A stretch of DNA of 64,000 nt from Burkholderiaceae bacterium (GTDB lineage: Bacteria; Pseudomonadota; Gammaproteobacteria; Burkholderiales; Burkholderiaceae_C): positions 27,326-91,325 of the forward strand of contig JAUYTN010000048.1 of NCBI GenBank assembly GCA_030695205.1, written 5' to 3'. A model generated the notes under the pieces. The model saw only the letters and a program-made list of their open reading frames with translations. It was not told the DNA's origin and searched no databases. A program made the position numbers and the translations under genes. Below are positions 43,997 to 53,504 of the stretch, piece after piece. The first letter of the stretch is position 1. Each line of letters starts with the position of its first letter.

Positions 43997-44974
43997 ATGC
44001 ATCCAGTAATCAACGGTTCCGCCACCCTTGTCAGCACCGCTGCTGCCACCCGTTTCTACCCCATTGGTACGCCTGGCCAAGCTTGGGGTGTTGCCGAGGT
44101 GGCCCAGTGGCGTGCCCGACAGGTGCCGCAACGCAGCGTCGAGGTCGATGTGGTGTCGGCGGTGCATGGCCTGGCCGACCGCTTCGAGGTGGAGACCTAT
44201 GGGCAGGTGTCTTACCCCGACTCCCCACAGGCCAACTGCAACCTTCCGCTGGTGGCTTTGCGCAGCCGCAACTGGAACCCGGCCTTGCCCTCGGTGCTGG
44301 TGACGGGTGGTGTGCACGGCTACGAAACCAGCGGCGTGCACGGTGCGCTGCGGTTTGCGGCGGGGCACGCTGGCGCGTATGCGGGCCGGGTCAACCTGCT
44401 GATCGTGCCGTGCGTCAGCCCTTGGGGCTATGAGCGCATTCAGCGATGGAACGCAGACGCCATCGACCCCAACCGCAGTTTTCGTCCGGGCAGCCCGGTG
44501 CAGGAATGTGCGGCGCTCATGCGGCTGGTGGCCCCGCTGCATGGCCAATGGGCGGCGCACATCGACCTGCACGAAACCACCGACACGGACGAGTCCGAGT
44601 TTCGCCCCGCAGTGGCCGCTCGCGACGGCAAACCCTTCGTGCCCGGCACCATTCCCGATGGCTTTTACTTGGTGGCCGATGTGGCCAACCCGCAGCCCGC
44701 CTTCCAGCAGGCCATCATCCAGGCGGTGGAGCGGGTGACCCACATCGCACCGGCGGACGCAGCTGGACACCTTATTGGCTCACCGCAGGTGGCGCCCGGC
44801 GTCATTGAGTACGACGTGCAAAAACTGGGGCTGTGCACCGGCATCACCGGCGCTCGCTTCACGACCACCACCGAGGTGTACCCCGACAGCCCCCGCACCA
44901 CGCCAGACGAATGCACGGCTGCCCAGGTGGCGGCGTTGGAGGCCGCGCTGGTCTTTTTGCTGGCGCAGGGTTGA
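43997..44974 (+). CDS. M14-family zinc carboxypeptidase / AstE-like protein
   Basis: 325 aa. The zinc site is visible: TGGVHGYETSGVHGA (His and Glu, about residue 105) and AHIDLHETTDTDE (third His, about 190). DPNRSFRPGS supplies the substrate arginine motif. Fits the M14 / succinylglutamate desuccinylase-aspartoacylase group. ATG 43997 lies after a strikingly AT-rich leader (43918-43996) that probably holds the promoter; the upstream frame extension in this leader is rejected. Confidence 0.82.
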   Translation: MHPVINGSATLVSTAAATRFYPIGTPGQAWGVAEVAQWRARQVPQRSVEVDVVSAVHGLADRFEVETYGQVSYPDSPQANCNLPLVALRSRNWNPALPSVLVTGGVHGYETSGVHGALRFAAGHAGAYAGRVNLLIVPCVSPWGYERIQRWNADAIDPNRSFRPGSPVQECAALMRLVAPLHGQWAAHIDLHETTDTDESEFRPAVAARDGKPFVPGTIPDGFYLVADVANPQPAFQQAIIQAVERVTHIAPADAAGHLIGSPQVAPGVIEYDVQKLGLCTGITGARFTTTTEVYPDSPRTTPDECTAAQVAALEAALVFLLAQG

Positions 44975-45170
44975 TAGGCCAGCCCCGCCGCCCCCCGCTG
45001 GCACCCGGCGAGCGCCGTGGTTCGGGTGCCGTTACATGGACGGGTGCCGCCACAGTCCGCATGCCGGTCATGCCACCCGATATGCGACCCAACATTCGAC
45101 CCAGCATTCGGATCGATTGCCCCTTGCAACACTGACACCAGATTGAAACATTCGTGACTTAAAAAGGGGT

Positions 45171-47114
45171 ATGGACCCTCTTCACCTGCCCCGTCCCCCC
45201 CTTGCTGCGTCGCCCGCTTCCCCGCTCTGGGACAGCGGCGTGTGTCTGGATCTGATCGATCAGCTGTGGGCGCTGCGCGCTGCCATGCTGCACAACGAAC
45301 AGCGCTACGCCGAGGCGACGGACCTCGTGGCACCCCACCAGCGCGCCAGTGCCCGCAACCTGGTGCACTTTCTGGCCTTGCGCGCCACCGATTTGCGCGA
45401 ACTTCAGACCCGACTCGCCTGGTTGGGTGTGTCGTCACTGGGCCGGGCAGAGTCGCACGTGTTGGCCAATGTGGACAAGGTGCTGGGCATCCTGCACCGC
45501 CTCACTGGGCAAGCCTGGCAAGACCGCTCACCCGAAGAGCCGGTGGGCAGCGTCTCGGGCCCGGCTCGGCTTGCCTGCCACGCTCAGGCCCTGCTGGGCC
45601 CAGTGGTGCGTGGGCGCGCCGTGCGCATCATGGTGACCCTGCCCAGCGAAGCTGCTACCGACGATGCCCTGGTGCGTGGCCTGGTGGATGCTGGTATGGA
45701 CGTGGCCCGCATCAACTGCGCCCACGATGACGCCACCGCCTGGAAGGCCATGGCCAAGCGGGTGCGGCGTGCCGCCAAAGCCGCGCAACGCGAGGTCAAG
45801 GTGCTGATGGACCTGGGCGGTCCCAAAATCCGCACCGGCCCAATGCCCAGCGGACCGGCGGTGCTCAAACTGAGGCCTGTGCGCGACCCGTGCGGCTTTG
45901 CCACCGAACCCTGGCGGCTGTGGTTGCGGCCTATTGATGCATCCACCACGCCCACCGCGTCAAAGAGGTCGAAAGCGGCCGCCTCCCCTACCGCCTCCAC
46001 AGCTTCATTGGCGACCGACTCCGTGCCCAGCGTGTCGGTGGATGGCGAATGGCTGGCCCGCTTGCACGTGGGCCAGCAGATTCACGTGACAGATGCACGT
46101 TCCAAAAAGCGCCAGATGCTGGTGGCCAGCCTTGGCGATCAGGGTGCCCTGGTGCAGGGCATGGAAACGTGTTACCTCACCCCCGATACCCCTTTGTCGA
46201 TCAAGGGGCGGCACCAGCGGCGCGTGCACACCACGTACCCGGAGGGCATTGCGCCACTGCCCGCTGCGCTGCGTGTGCACCGTGGCGACTTGCTCACCCT
46301 GAGTGCCGAGCCCCTGGATCTTGAGCAGCCATCGGACCCCCATGCCATGCGCATTGCCTGCACCTTGCCGCAGGTGATTGGCCAGGTCTGCAGCGGCGAG
46401 CGCGTGTGGCTGGACGATGGCCGAATTGGGGCCGTTGTGCGCCAAGCGTCACCCGACGAGCTGGAGCTGGAAATTGTTCACGCCCGCGACGGTGGGGAAA
46501 AAGTCATGGCCGACAAGGGCATCAATTTCCCCGACAGCCACCTGGACCTGCCCGCCCTGACCGAGAAAGACCTGCAAGACCTGCAGACCGTGGCCAAGGT
46601 GGCCGATCTGGTGGGCCTGTCGTTTGTGCAGCGGCCTGAGGATGTGCGCCAGTTGCTGGATGCGCTGCAACTGGCCCAAGGGGGTGCACTGGGCGTGGTC
46701 CTCAAAATCGAAACCCTGCGCGGTTTCGAGAACCTGCCGGAGTTGATGCTTGCCGCCATGGCCGGCCCCTGTGCGGGGGTGATGATTGCGCGCGGCGATC
46801 TGGCGGTGGAGTGCGGCTACGAACGCCTTGCCGAGGTGCAGGAAGAAATTCTCTGGTGCTCCGAGGCCGCGCACATGCCCGTCATTTGGGCCACGCAGGT
46901 CCTGGAGAGTCAGGCCAAGACGGGCGTGCCCTCGCGCGCCGAAGTGTCCGACGCTGGCATGGGCGTGCGCGCCGAGTGCGTGATGCTGAACAAGGGCCCC
47001 TACATGGCCGACACCATCCGCACGCTGGACGACATCTTGCGCCGCATGGCGGGTCACCAGGCCAAGAAGCGACCGCTGCTGCGTGCACTTCGTGCGTGGG
47101 GCCCGCCCGGCTAA
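45171..47114 (+). CDS. Atypical pyruvate kinase with N-terminal extension
   Basis: 647 aa. Pyruvate kinase barrel motifs are present: VDAGMDVARINCAHD, LMDLGGPKIRTG, VGLSFVQ, VLKIETLRGFENL (catalytic Lys/Glu), MIARGDLAVE, WATQVLESQ and PSRAEVSDA. It has about 145 extra N-terminal residues, a low-complexity Ser/Thr/Ala insert in the B-domain region (about 255-290) and no classical C-terminal regulatory domain. This plant-like architecture occurs in some proteobacteria. Phosphoenolpyruvate-to-pyruvate activity is likely but allostery must differ. Convergent with the BASS transporter gene. Confidence 0.85.
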   Translation: MDPLHLPRPPLAASPASPLWDSGVCLDLIDQLWALRAAMLHNEQRYAEATDLVAPHQRASARNLVHFLALRATDLRELQTRLAWLGVSSLGRAESHVLANVDKVLGILHRLTGQAWQDRSPEEPVGSVSGPARLACHAQALLGPVVRGRAVRIMVTLPSEAATDDALVRGLVDAGMDVARINCAHDDATAWKAMAKRVRRAAKAAQREVKVLMDLGGPKIRTGPMPSGPAVLKLRPVRDPCGFATEPWRLWLRPIDASTTPTASKRSKAAASPTASTASLATDSVPSVSVDGEWLARLHVGQQIHVTDARSKKRQMLVASLGDQGALVQGMETCYLTPDTPLSIKGRHQRRVHTTYPEGIAPLPAALRVHRGDLLTLSAEPLDLEQPSDPHAMRIACTLPQVIGQVCSGERVWLDDGRIGAVVRQASPDELELEIVHARDGGEKVMADKGINFPDSHLDLPALTEKDLQDLQTVAKVADLVGLSFVQRPEDVRQLLDALQLAQGGALGVVLKIETLRGFENLPELMLAAMAGPCAGVMIARGDLAVECGYERLAEVQEEILWCSEAAHMPVIWATQVLESQAKTGVPSRAEVSDAGMGVRAECVMLNKGPYMADTIRTLDDILRRMAGHQAKKRPLLRALRAWGPPG

Positions 47115-47124
47115 CCCGGTGAAG

Positions 47125-47160
47125 GCAGCTGGCACTGGCGGTGGTGCCAGTGCCAGCTGC
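47125..47160. terminator. Long perfect hairpin between convergent genes
   Basis: GCAGCTGGCACTGGC and its exact complement form a 15-bp stem with loop GGTGGT, 11 bases after the pyruvate kinase stop and 49 bases before the end of the convergent BASS gene. There is no T tail, so it may stop transcription from both sides by another route or protect 3' ends. Confidence 0.6.
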
Positions 47161-47208
47161 GGGTTGTGCCTGGTGCCAGGGCGCTTGTGCCAGGACGGTG
47201 TGGCAGCG

Positions 47209-48120
47209 TCAGCTGGCCAGCACCGATCCGTCTTTGGCGCGGTCACGGGCCAGGGCTTCGCGGATGCTCTCTTTGCGGAAAAACACCGCCACGATGCTGG
47301 ATGTGATGACGATGAACAGCGAGTACAGCACCGGGATCAGCAGCACCTCTTGCTGCATGGGGCCAGTGAAGGTCAGGGTGACGATCAGCACCGCCAGCGG
47401 GCCGTTCTGGATGCCCGTTTCAAGGGCGATGGTGCGGCTGCGGTTGGGGTCTTGCTTGAGCACACGGGCCAGCACATAGCCCAGGGCAATGCCAAAAATG
47501 CCCAGCCCAATGGCCGCAAAAAACACATACCACGGCGTGGTGGCCAGCAGCATGTGGTTGCGCGGAATCCAGGTCAACACCAGGAACAGAATCACCGCAA
47601 CCCCCAGCATGCCGCCCAGCAACTCAATGCTTGCCCCGACATTGGGGTTGAGCTTGCGCAGCACCATGCCAATGACGGTGGGAATCAGCAGCACAAACAG
47701 CACCTGTGCCACGTTGCCCGCCGGAATCTTGAAGTCGCCGCTCAGGCCCGCCAATTGCGAATAGAACTCCAGCAGCGCAGGTACCATGCCCAGCGCAATC
47801 AGCGACGACACCGAGGTCATCATGATCGACAGCGCCAGCACCGCCTTGCTGAAGTACGTGAAGATGTTGGACGTGGTGCCACCCGGCATGCAGGCCATCA
47901 GGATCAGGCCCACGGTCAACCCTGGCGACAGGTCCAGCGCCATGGCCAGCGCAAAGCCCAGCAGCGGCATGATGCCGTACTGGCACAGCAGCCCCACCAG
48001 CACCCCTTTGGGTTTGCGAAAGGCAATCAGGAAGTCGCGCCAGGTCAGGGACGCGCCCATGCCGAGCATGATGACAATCATCATGATGCCCAGCAGCTTG
48101 GTCTCAAATTCGGAGATCAT
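47209..48120 (-). CDS. BASS-family (bile acid:sodium symporter-like) transporter
   Basis: 303 aa with about nine to ten membrane helices. The family motif MACMPGGTTSNIFTYFSKA (about residues 75-93) and the paired ETGIQNGPLAV motif (about 235) mark the two crossover regions that bind sodium. Members carry bile acids, pantoate or other organic acids with sodium. Substrate unknown. On the same strand as fadD, 38 bases downstream of it. Confidence 0.92.
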   Translation of the reverse strand: MISEFETKLLGIMMIVIMLGMGASLTWRDFLIAFRKPKGVLVGLLCQYGIMPLLGFALAMALDLSPGLTVGLILMACMPGGTTSNIFTYFSKAVLALSIMMTSVSSLIALGMVPALLEFYSQLAGLSGDFKIPAGNVAQVLFVLLIPTVIGMVLRKLNPNVGASIELLGGMLGVAVILFLVLTWIPRNHMLLATTPWYVFFAAIGLGIFGIALGYVLARVLKQDPNRSRTIALETGIQNGPLAVLIVTLTFTGPMQQEVLLIPVLYSLFIVITSSIVAVFFRKESIREALARDRAKDGSVLAS

Positions 48121-48158
48121 GGTTGGTTCTCTTGGTCAATGTGGTGGTTGGCAGGGGG

Positions 48159-49907
48159 TTAGCCCCGGTTCAGCTCGTCGGCCACGGCCTTGCGCAGGTC
48201 TTTGCGCAGCACCTTGCCAATGGGGCTTTTCGGCAGTTCGTCGCGCACCACCACCAGCTTGGGCACCTTGTAGGCGGCCAGGTGCTTGCGGCAGTGCTCC
48301 AGCACGTCGGCGGGCATGACCTCTTTGCTGTGGTCGGGGTTTTGCACCACGTAGGCCCGCACGGCCTCGCCTGTTTTGGCGTCGGGCACACCGATCACGG
48401 CCACCTCCAGCACATGGTCCATGTCGGCAATCACGTCTTCCACTTCGTTGGGGTACACGTTGAAGCCGGACACCAGAATCATGTCTTTCTTGCGGTCCAC
48501 GATACGCATGAACCCGGTGTCATCCATCACGGCAATGTCGCCAGTGGCAAACCAGCCGTCGTGCATGACCTTGGCAGTTTCTTCGTCGGTTTGCCAGTAA
48601 CCCTTCATCACCTGCGGGCCGCGCACCCAGATCTCTCCCGGTGTGCCGGGGGCCACGTCGTGCCCCTCGTCATTGGTCAGCCGCACATCGGTGCCTGGGG
48701 CGGGAATGCCAATGCTGCCGTCGCGGGGCTTGCCCGTCAGTGGGTTGAAGCTGACCACCGGCGCGGTTTCGGTCAGGCCATAGCCTTCGGCAATGGGGGT
48801 TTTGGTGACGTCGCGCCAGCGCTGCGCCACAGCGGTATGCAGCGAGGTGCCACCCGAAATCGAAGCTTTGAGTGTTTTGGGCGGGTAGGCCACAAACCAC
48901 TCTTCGTTCAGCAGCCCGTTGAACAGGGTGTTGACCCCCGTCATCCAGGTGACGGGGAAGTTTTCCATGGCGCGCTGCAGGTTCTGCACCGGCCGTGGGT
49001 TGGGAATGAGCACGTTGTGTCCACCAATGGCCATGTAGCCCAGCAGGTTGGCCGTGAACGCGAAGATGTGGTACAGCGGCAGCGCCGTCAGCACGCATTC
49101 TTCGCCGGGGGTCATGTGACTTTGGCCCATGGCGTGCGTCTGGCAGATGTTGTTGAGCAGGTTGCCGTGCGTCAGCATGGCGCCCTTGCTCACGCCGGTG
49201 GTGCCGCCGGTGTATTGCAGCAGGGCCAGGTCGTCGCGGCCCACCTTTTCCCAATACTGGCGCGCCGGTGTTTGGGCCAGGGTGGCTCGGCCCTGTGTCA
49301 GGGCGTCTTTCAGGCGCACATGCGGCGCGGTGACGGGGGGCAGTACCCGGTTCCAGTAGCGCTGGACCCCTTTGACGATTGCCCCAGGCACTGCCGGGAA
49401 AAACTCCGACACCGTCGCCAGCACCACCTGCTTGATGCCGGTTTTGGCCAGCACCGCAGGCAGCTTATCGGCAAACATGTCCACCAGCACCAGCACCTGT
49501 GCGCCGCTGTTGTTGAACTGGTGAATCATTTCGGTTTCGGTGTACAGCGGGTTGGTGTTGACCAGCACACAACCGGCTTTGAACACCCCCAGTGCCGCTA
49601 CCGGGTAGCCCAGGCTGTTGGGCAGCTGCACGGCCACGCGGTCGCCGGGCTGCAGGCCCAGCACGGCGCGCAGATAGCCCGCGAAGGCATCGGACAGCTC
49701 GTCCACCTCGGCAAAGCTCAGCCGACCGTTCATGCCGTTGGGCACCACACAACTGAAAGCGGCTTTGGCCTTGCTGTCGGCTTGCCACTTTTTGCAGCAT
49801 TCGTGCGTCAGTTCGGCCAGGTTGCGGTAGGGCAGCTGAGCCAGGGTGGGGGCAATGCCCACCTGCTGGTAGGTGGCGTGCCAGGGGCGCGCAAGGTTGT
49901 CGGGCAT
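48159..49907 (-). CDS. fadD: Long-chain fatty acid CoA ligase
   Basis: 582-aa adenylate-forming enzyme that activates fatty acids to acyl-CoA. The AMP-binding P-loop is LLQYTGGTTGVSKGAM (about residue 215); EGYGLTET (about 350), DTGFMRIVDRKKDMI (about 435) and the C-terminal catalytic Lys in PKSPIGKVLRKDLR complete the set. Length and N-terminus match FadD. Co-oriented with the BASS gene. Confidence 0.94.
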   Translation of the reverse strand: MPDNLARPWHATYQQVGIAPTLAQLPYRNLAELTHECCKKWQADSKAKAAFSCVVPNGMNGRLSFAEVDELSDAFAGYLRAVLGLQPGDRVAVQLPNSLGYPVAALGVFKAGCVLVNTNPLYTETEMIHQFNNSGAQVLVLVDMFADKLPAVLAKTGIKQVVLATVSEFFPAVPGAIVKGVQRYWNRVLPPVTAPHVRLKDALTQGRATLAQTPARQYWEKVGRDDLALLQYTGGTTGVSKGAMLTHGNLLNNICQTHAMGQSHMTPGEECVLTALPLYHIFAFTANLLGYMAIGGHNVLIPNPRPVQNLQRAMENFPVTWMTGVNTLFNGLLNEEWFVAYPPKTLKASISGGTSLHTAVAQRWRDVTKTPIAEGYGLTETAPVVSFNPLTGKPRDGSIGIPAPGTDVRLTNDEGHDVAPGTPGEIWVRGPQVMKGYWQTDEETAKVMHDGWFATGDIAVMDDTGFMRIVDRKKDMILVSGFNVYPNEVEDVIADMDHVLEVAVIGVPDAKTGEAVRAYVVQNPDHSKEVMPADVLEHCRKHLAAYKVPKLVVVRDELPKSPIGKVLRKDLRKAVADELNRG

Positions 49908-50070
49908 GGGCGGTTCCGGAAGGGTTGAAAATAGAACGGTCGTGCGTTTTTTGGCAAAGTCCGATGCTAGTCACTTTCGTGTCAGCTGGGTGGTGGACGT
50001 TCTCGGTTTTTGATTGGGGTTTACCCACACATGCACGCTGTTGTGTGGGCGTCATCTGCGCGGGTAGCTC

Positions 50071-50949
50071 TCAAAGTGGGGTCAGCGCCTCGGCCAGCGC
50101 GTCAAACACTGTGCGGATGCGCCGCGACGTGCGCAGCTCGCGGTGCGTCACCAGCCACACCGGGAAGCGCACCGCCGCCACCTCGTCCAGCACCCGAACC
50201 ACGCCCGGGGTGCGGCGGGCAATCTCGTCCATCATCACGCCGATGCCCAGGCCTTGCTGCACCAGCATCCAGGCCGTGACCGAGTTTTCTGACAGCACCC
50301 GAAACTGCTGCGCCGACAGCGGCAACCCGTGCTGCACCAGGTAGCCCAGGTAGCGGCCAGTGCGGTCGGCCCCGATGAAGTCCAGCCCCTGCGCCTGCTG
50401 TGCCGTGCGTGGGTGGCCGTGCAGTGCCACCCAGTCAGCCGACGCATAGAACCCTGCGCTGCTCTCATACAGCAGGCGGCCAATCAGGTCGGGCTGATCG
50501 GGGCGCACATGGCGGATGGCAATGTCCGCCTCCCGGCGGCGCAAATCGCTTAGCGCGTTGGAGGTGACCACCTCCACCACAATGCCTGGCGCCTGCTCCC
50601 GCAAGCGCCGCAACACGGGCGGCAGCAGCCAGGTGGCCACCGCATCGCTGGCCGACACCGACACCAGCCCCTCCACCGCCTGCGACTGGCCCGACGCCGT
50701 CAGCACCAACTCCTGCGCAGCCACCCCCATGGCGCGGGCATGCTCCAGCAGGCTCAGGCCCGCATCGGTTGGCACCATGGCCTGGCCTGTGCGCTCAAAC
50801 AGCGTGACCCCCAGCGCCTGTTCGATGGCGGCCACATGGCGGCTGAGCGTGGGCTGCGTCAGCCCCAGTTTGCGGGCTGCGGCCGACAGTGAGCCGGTCT
50901 GTGCCGTTTCCAGAAAAGCGCGAAGTTGGTTCCAGTCGGGTTGGGTCAT
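50071..50949 (-). CDS. LysR-family transcriptional regulator
   Basis: 292 aa. N-terminal winged helix (LRAFLETAQTGSLSAAARKLGLTQPTLSRHVAAIEQ split over about residues 8-45) and a periplasmic-binding-like effector domain (90-290). ATG 50949 gives the normal LysR start; the 18-residue extension is not conserved. Divergent from a methyltransferase gene, which it may control through the 110-base gap, where LysR T-N11-A type sites could lie. Effector unknown. Confidence 0.92.
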   Translation of the reverse strand: MTQPDWNQLRAFLETAQTGSLSAAARKLGLTQPTLSRHVAAIEQALGVTLFERTGQAMVPTDAGLSLLEHARAMGVAAQELVLTASGQSQAVEGLVSVSASDAVATWLLPPVLRRLREQAPGIVVEVVTSNALSDLRRREADIAIRHVRPDQPDLIGRLLYESSAGFYASADWVALHGHPRTAQQAQGLDFIGADRTGRYLGYLVQHGLPLSAQQFRVLSENSVTAWMLVQQGLGIGVMMDEIARRTPGVVRVLDEVAAVRFPVWLVTHRELRTSRRIRTVFDALAEALTPL

Positions 50950-51059
50950 GCATTTCAGTATAGGTAGTCTGCAAAATTTGAGATGGCCTGCGGAAAAATG
51001 CATGGGTACGATCCGTCCCTGTCCATCCTATGCCCCGCCAAACCAGGCCGCCAACCACC

Positions 51060-51809
51060 ATGACCACCCGCCCACCCAGCAGCGCCACGCTGGCGCACAG
51101 CACCCGCTTCTGGGACAAAACCGCGCGCAAATACGCCGCCAGCGCCGTGGGCGACGTGGCCGGTTACGAGCACACCTTGCAGCGCGTTCGGCAACGGCTG
51201 CGCCCCACCGACCGGGTGCTGGAGCTGGGCTGCGGCACGGCCACCACCGCGCTGCGCCTGGCCCCAGCCACGGCGCACTACACCGCCGCCGACCTCTCGC
51301 CCGCCATGGTGGACATCGCCCACCAAAAGCTGGCCGATGCCCCGCCCGATGTCCACCACATGCTGCACTTGGTGGTGGCCGATGCCGACGCCCCTCTGCC
51401 CGCCCCGCGCCCCAAGGGCTGGGCAGGCGCAGCAACGGCTGAAACCGCCAGCCAAGGCACAGGCCTTGATGCCCTGGGCTGGGATGTGGTGCTCGCCTTC
51501 AACCTGCTGCACCTGGTGCCAGACCTGGACCACACCCTGGCCCAGGTGGTGCGGCACTTGCGCCCAGGTGGCCTGTTCATCAGCAAAACCGCCTGCATTG
51601 CCCACATGAACTCATTGGTGCCCCATGTGGCATTGCCCCTCATGCGGCTGCTGCGCCTGGCGCCACCCGTGCATGTGCTGACCGAAGACCGGCTGCTGAG
51701 CGCCATCGAACGCAGCGGACTGAGCATTGAAAGCCTTGAGCACCACGCCACCCCCAAGCGGGGCCGCGACTGGCGGCCTTATGTGGTGGCGCGCAAGCCT
51801 GTTGCCTGA
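51060..51809 (+). CDS. Class I SAM-dependent methyltransferase
   Basis: 249 aa. RFWDKTARKYAASAVGD near the start, then motif I VLELGCGTATTALRLA (about residue 50), a post-I acidic AADLSPAMVDIA, and FNLLHLV ... LRPGGLFISKT as in ubiquinone/menaquinone-type and toxin-type methyltransferases. ATG 51060 is chosen as closest to the conserved part; 51030 is an alternative. Divergent from the LysR gene. Substrate unknown. Confidence 0.87.
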   Translation: MTTRPPSSATLAHSTRFWDKTARKYAASAVGDVAGYEHTLQRVRQRLRPTDRVLELGCGTATTALRLAPATAHYTAADLSPAMVDIAHQKLADAPPDVHHMLHLVVADADAPLPAPRPKGWAGAATAETASQGTGLDALGWDVVLAFNLLHLVPDLDHTLAQVVRHLRPGGLFISKTACIAHMNSLVPHVALPLMRLLRLAPPVHVLTEDRLLSAIERSGLSIESLEHHATPKRGRDWRPYVVARKPVA

Positions 51810-51875
51810 GTCACCGATGCGTCCATCTTGTCCCCCTGCAGGTCCTGGCACCCTACGCTTCCATCCACTTCCTCT

Positions 51876-51903
51876 TGCCCATTGCCCATTGCCCATTACC
51901 CAT
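51876..51903 (+). repeat. Heptamer tandem repeat upstream of a lipoprotein hydrolase
   Basis: TGCCCAT is repeated three times exactly and a fourth time as TACCCAT, ending 10 bases before the ATG of the next gene. Seven is not a multiple of three, so copy-number change would alter the leader spacing. Confidence 0.75.
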
Positions 51904-51913
51904 TGGCCTACCC

Positions 51914-52732
51914 ATGAACCCGTTGCCTACCCTGCGCCGAGCCGCCGCCCTGTTCACCATTGCGTTGTTGGCCGGTTGCGCCGGATTGCCCGGAGCCCAC
52001 GTGCGGCAGGTAGACGATCGCCCGCTCGAACTCGTGGCCCACCCAGGGGCTGGGCCAGTGGTGGTGTTTGAGAACGGGCTGGGGGGCCATATGGAGTGGT
52101 GGGGCAAAGTGTTGCCAGCCCTGCCCACCGACACCGCTTACTTCGCCTACAACCGCCCCGGCATCGGCAAAAGCGCTCCTGCCGACACCCCGCGCGATGG
52201 CCAGCACATCGTGGCCGAGTTGCGCCGGACCTTGGAGCAGCAAGGCATGCGGCCCCCGTATGTGCTGGTGGGCCACTCGCTGGGTGGCCTTTACATGCAG
52301 CTGTTTGCACGCCAGCACCGGGCTGAAGTGGCGGCCCTCATCCTGGTGGACACCACCCACCCCAGGCAACTGGAAGGAGCGGGCGCGATGGAAAACCAGT
52401 CGCTGCTGGTGCGTGGCATGGCCAAGGCCCTGATCACCGGCACGGCCAAACGCGAGTTTGATCTTCTGACCCAAACCGGCCAGCAGGTGCTGGCCCTGCC
52501 CACGGTCACCGGCTTGCCAGTGACGGTGCTCAGCGCCGCCGCGCCCATGAAAGAAACCTCCGAGCTGGCCCAGTTTTCCAATGCCATGCGACAAGACATC
52601 GCCCGTCTGTACCCGGGGGCCCAGCAAGTGTGGGTAGAAGGTGGCCACGCCATTCCGCTGGAAAAGCCCGAAGCCGTGGTCAACGCCATCCGCGCCGCGA
52701 TGGCTGCTATGGCCAACCAACCAGTTGACTGA
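51914..52732 (+). CDS. Alpha/beta hydrolase, probable lipoprotein
   Basis: 272 aa. Signal and lipobox are visible (FTIALLAGC, Cys at about residue 20). The hydrolase fold shows VFENGLGGHMEWW (oxyanion region), YNRPGIGKS, the nucleophile elbow LVGHSLGGLYMQ (Ser about 124), and the late His in WVEGGHAIPLEKP. ATG 51914 lies just after a heptamer repeat; a TTG at 51875 in the same frame would read through it. Probably membrane anchored in the periplasm; substrate unknown. Confidence 0.87.
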   Translation: MNPLPTLRRAAALFTIALLAGCAGLPGAHVRQVDDRPLELVAHPGAGPVVVFENGLGGHMEWWGKVLPALPTDTAYFAYNRPGIGKSAPADTPRDGQHIVAELRRTLEQQGMRPPYVLVGHSLGGLYMQLFARQHRAEVAALILVDTTHPRQLEGAGAMENQSLLVRGMAKALITGTAKREFDLLTQTGQQVLALPTVTGLPVTVLSAAAPMKETSELAQFSNAMRQDIARLYPGAQQVWVEGGHAIPLEKPEAVVNAIRAAMAAMANQPVD

Positions 52733-52791
52733 CCGAGCGACCGCTACCCCGGGGCACGTGGCCAGGTGCCGGTGTTACGCGCCAGCCAGGG

Positions 52792-53415
52792 TCACTTGGC
52801 TGCAAATTGGGCGTAGTACGCCTGCACACCGGGGTGGCTGGCCACACGTTGGGCGTGGGCGTTCAGCGCGGGGGCCACTTGCTGCACCAGGTCGGTGGGT
52901 ACATGGTCCAGGCGGCCCGAGTTCAGGCCGGTCACGTCCACAAACACCTTCAGGTCGGCCACAGTGAGGCGGTTGTCGGCAAAGTATTCACCGCCATGCG
53001 CTTGCAGCTGGGCTTGCAGCCAGGCCAGGTACACCGGCATGGAGCCGTTGACCAGCGCCAGGCGGGCGGCCTTTTGCTCTTCGCCGGCCATGCGGAAGCT
53101 GGGGCCGATGCGCACGCTGGCTTCCTCCACCACACACGTCACTTCGTCACACAGCAGGGCTTGCAGGGGGTCGGTGGGGTACAGGCCCGCCAGCTTGCCC
53201 GCATAGCGCAGCATGGCGTCGCACTGGGTAACCTGCACGCCATCGATATGCAGCGTGGGCACCTGGCCAAACGGCGTGGTTGTGTGGAACTCGGCAAACC
53301 CCGCAAAGTTGAAGCGGTGGTCTTCAAACGCCACACCGCCAATCGCCAGTGCCAGCCGCACAGGCTCGGCACGGCCACCGTGGAAGTCAAAGTAATTCAG
53401 TTTCAGTTGGGGCAT
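52792..53415 (-). CDS. Glutathione S-transferase, sigma-like
   Basis: 207 aa. LNYFDFHGGRAEPVRLAL carries the catalytic Tyr and the Arg typical of sigma/alpha/mu-like GSTs. FGQVPTLHIDG (cis-Pro) and TQCDAMLRYAGKLAGLYP (glutathione site) follow; the C-terminal domain has NRLTVADLKVFVDV. Distinct from the bacterial-type GST at 7699. ATG 53415 is chosen because it immediately precedes the first strand. Confidence 0.9.
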   Translation of the reverse strand: MPQLKLNYFDFHGGRAEPVRLALAIGGVAFEDHRFNFAGFAEFHTTTPFGQVPTLHIDGVQVTQCDAMLRYAGKLAGLYPTDPLQALLCDEVTCVVEEASVRIGPSFRMAGEEQKAARLALVNGSMPVYLAWLQAQLQAHGGEYFADNRLTVADLKVFVDVTGLNSGRLDHVPTDLVQQVAPALNAHAQRVASHPGVQAYYAQFAAK

Positions 53416-53504
53416 GGGGTATCCAAGGGGGGGCGGATTGGCAAAAAAAGCGCAGCTGCGCAATTGCGACTTCATTGTAGGCAGGGTGCTGAAACCCTGC
53501 TGGC

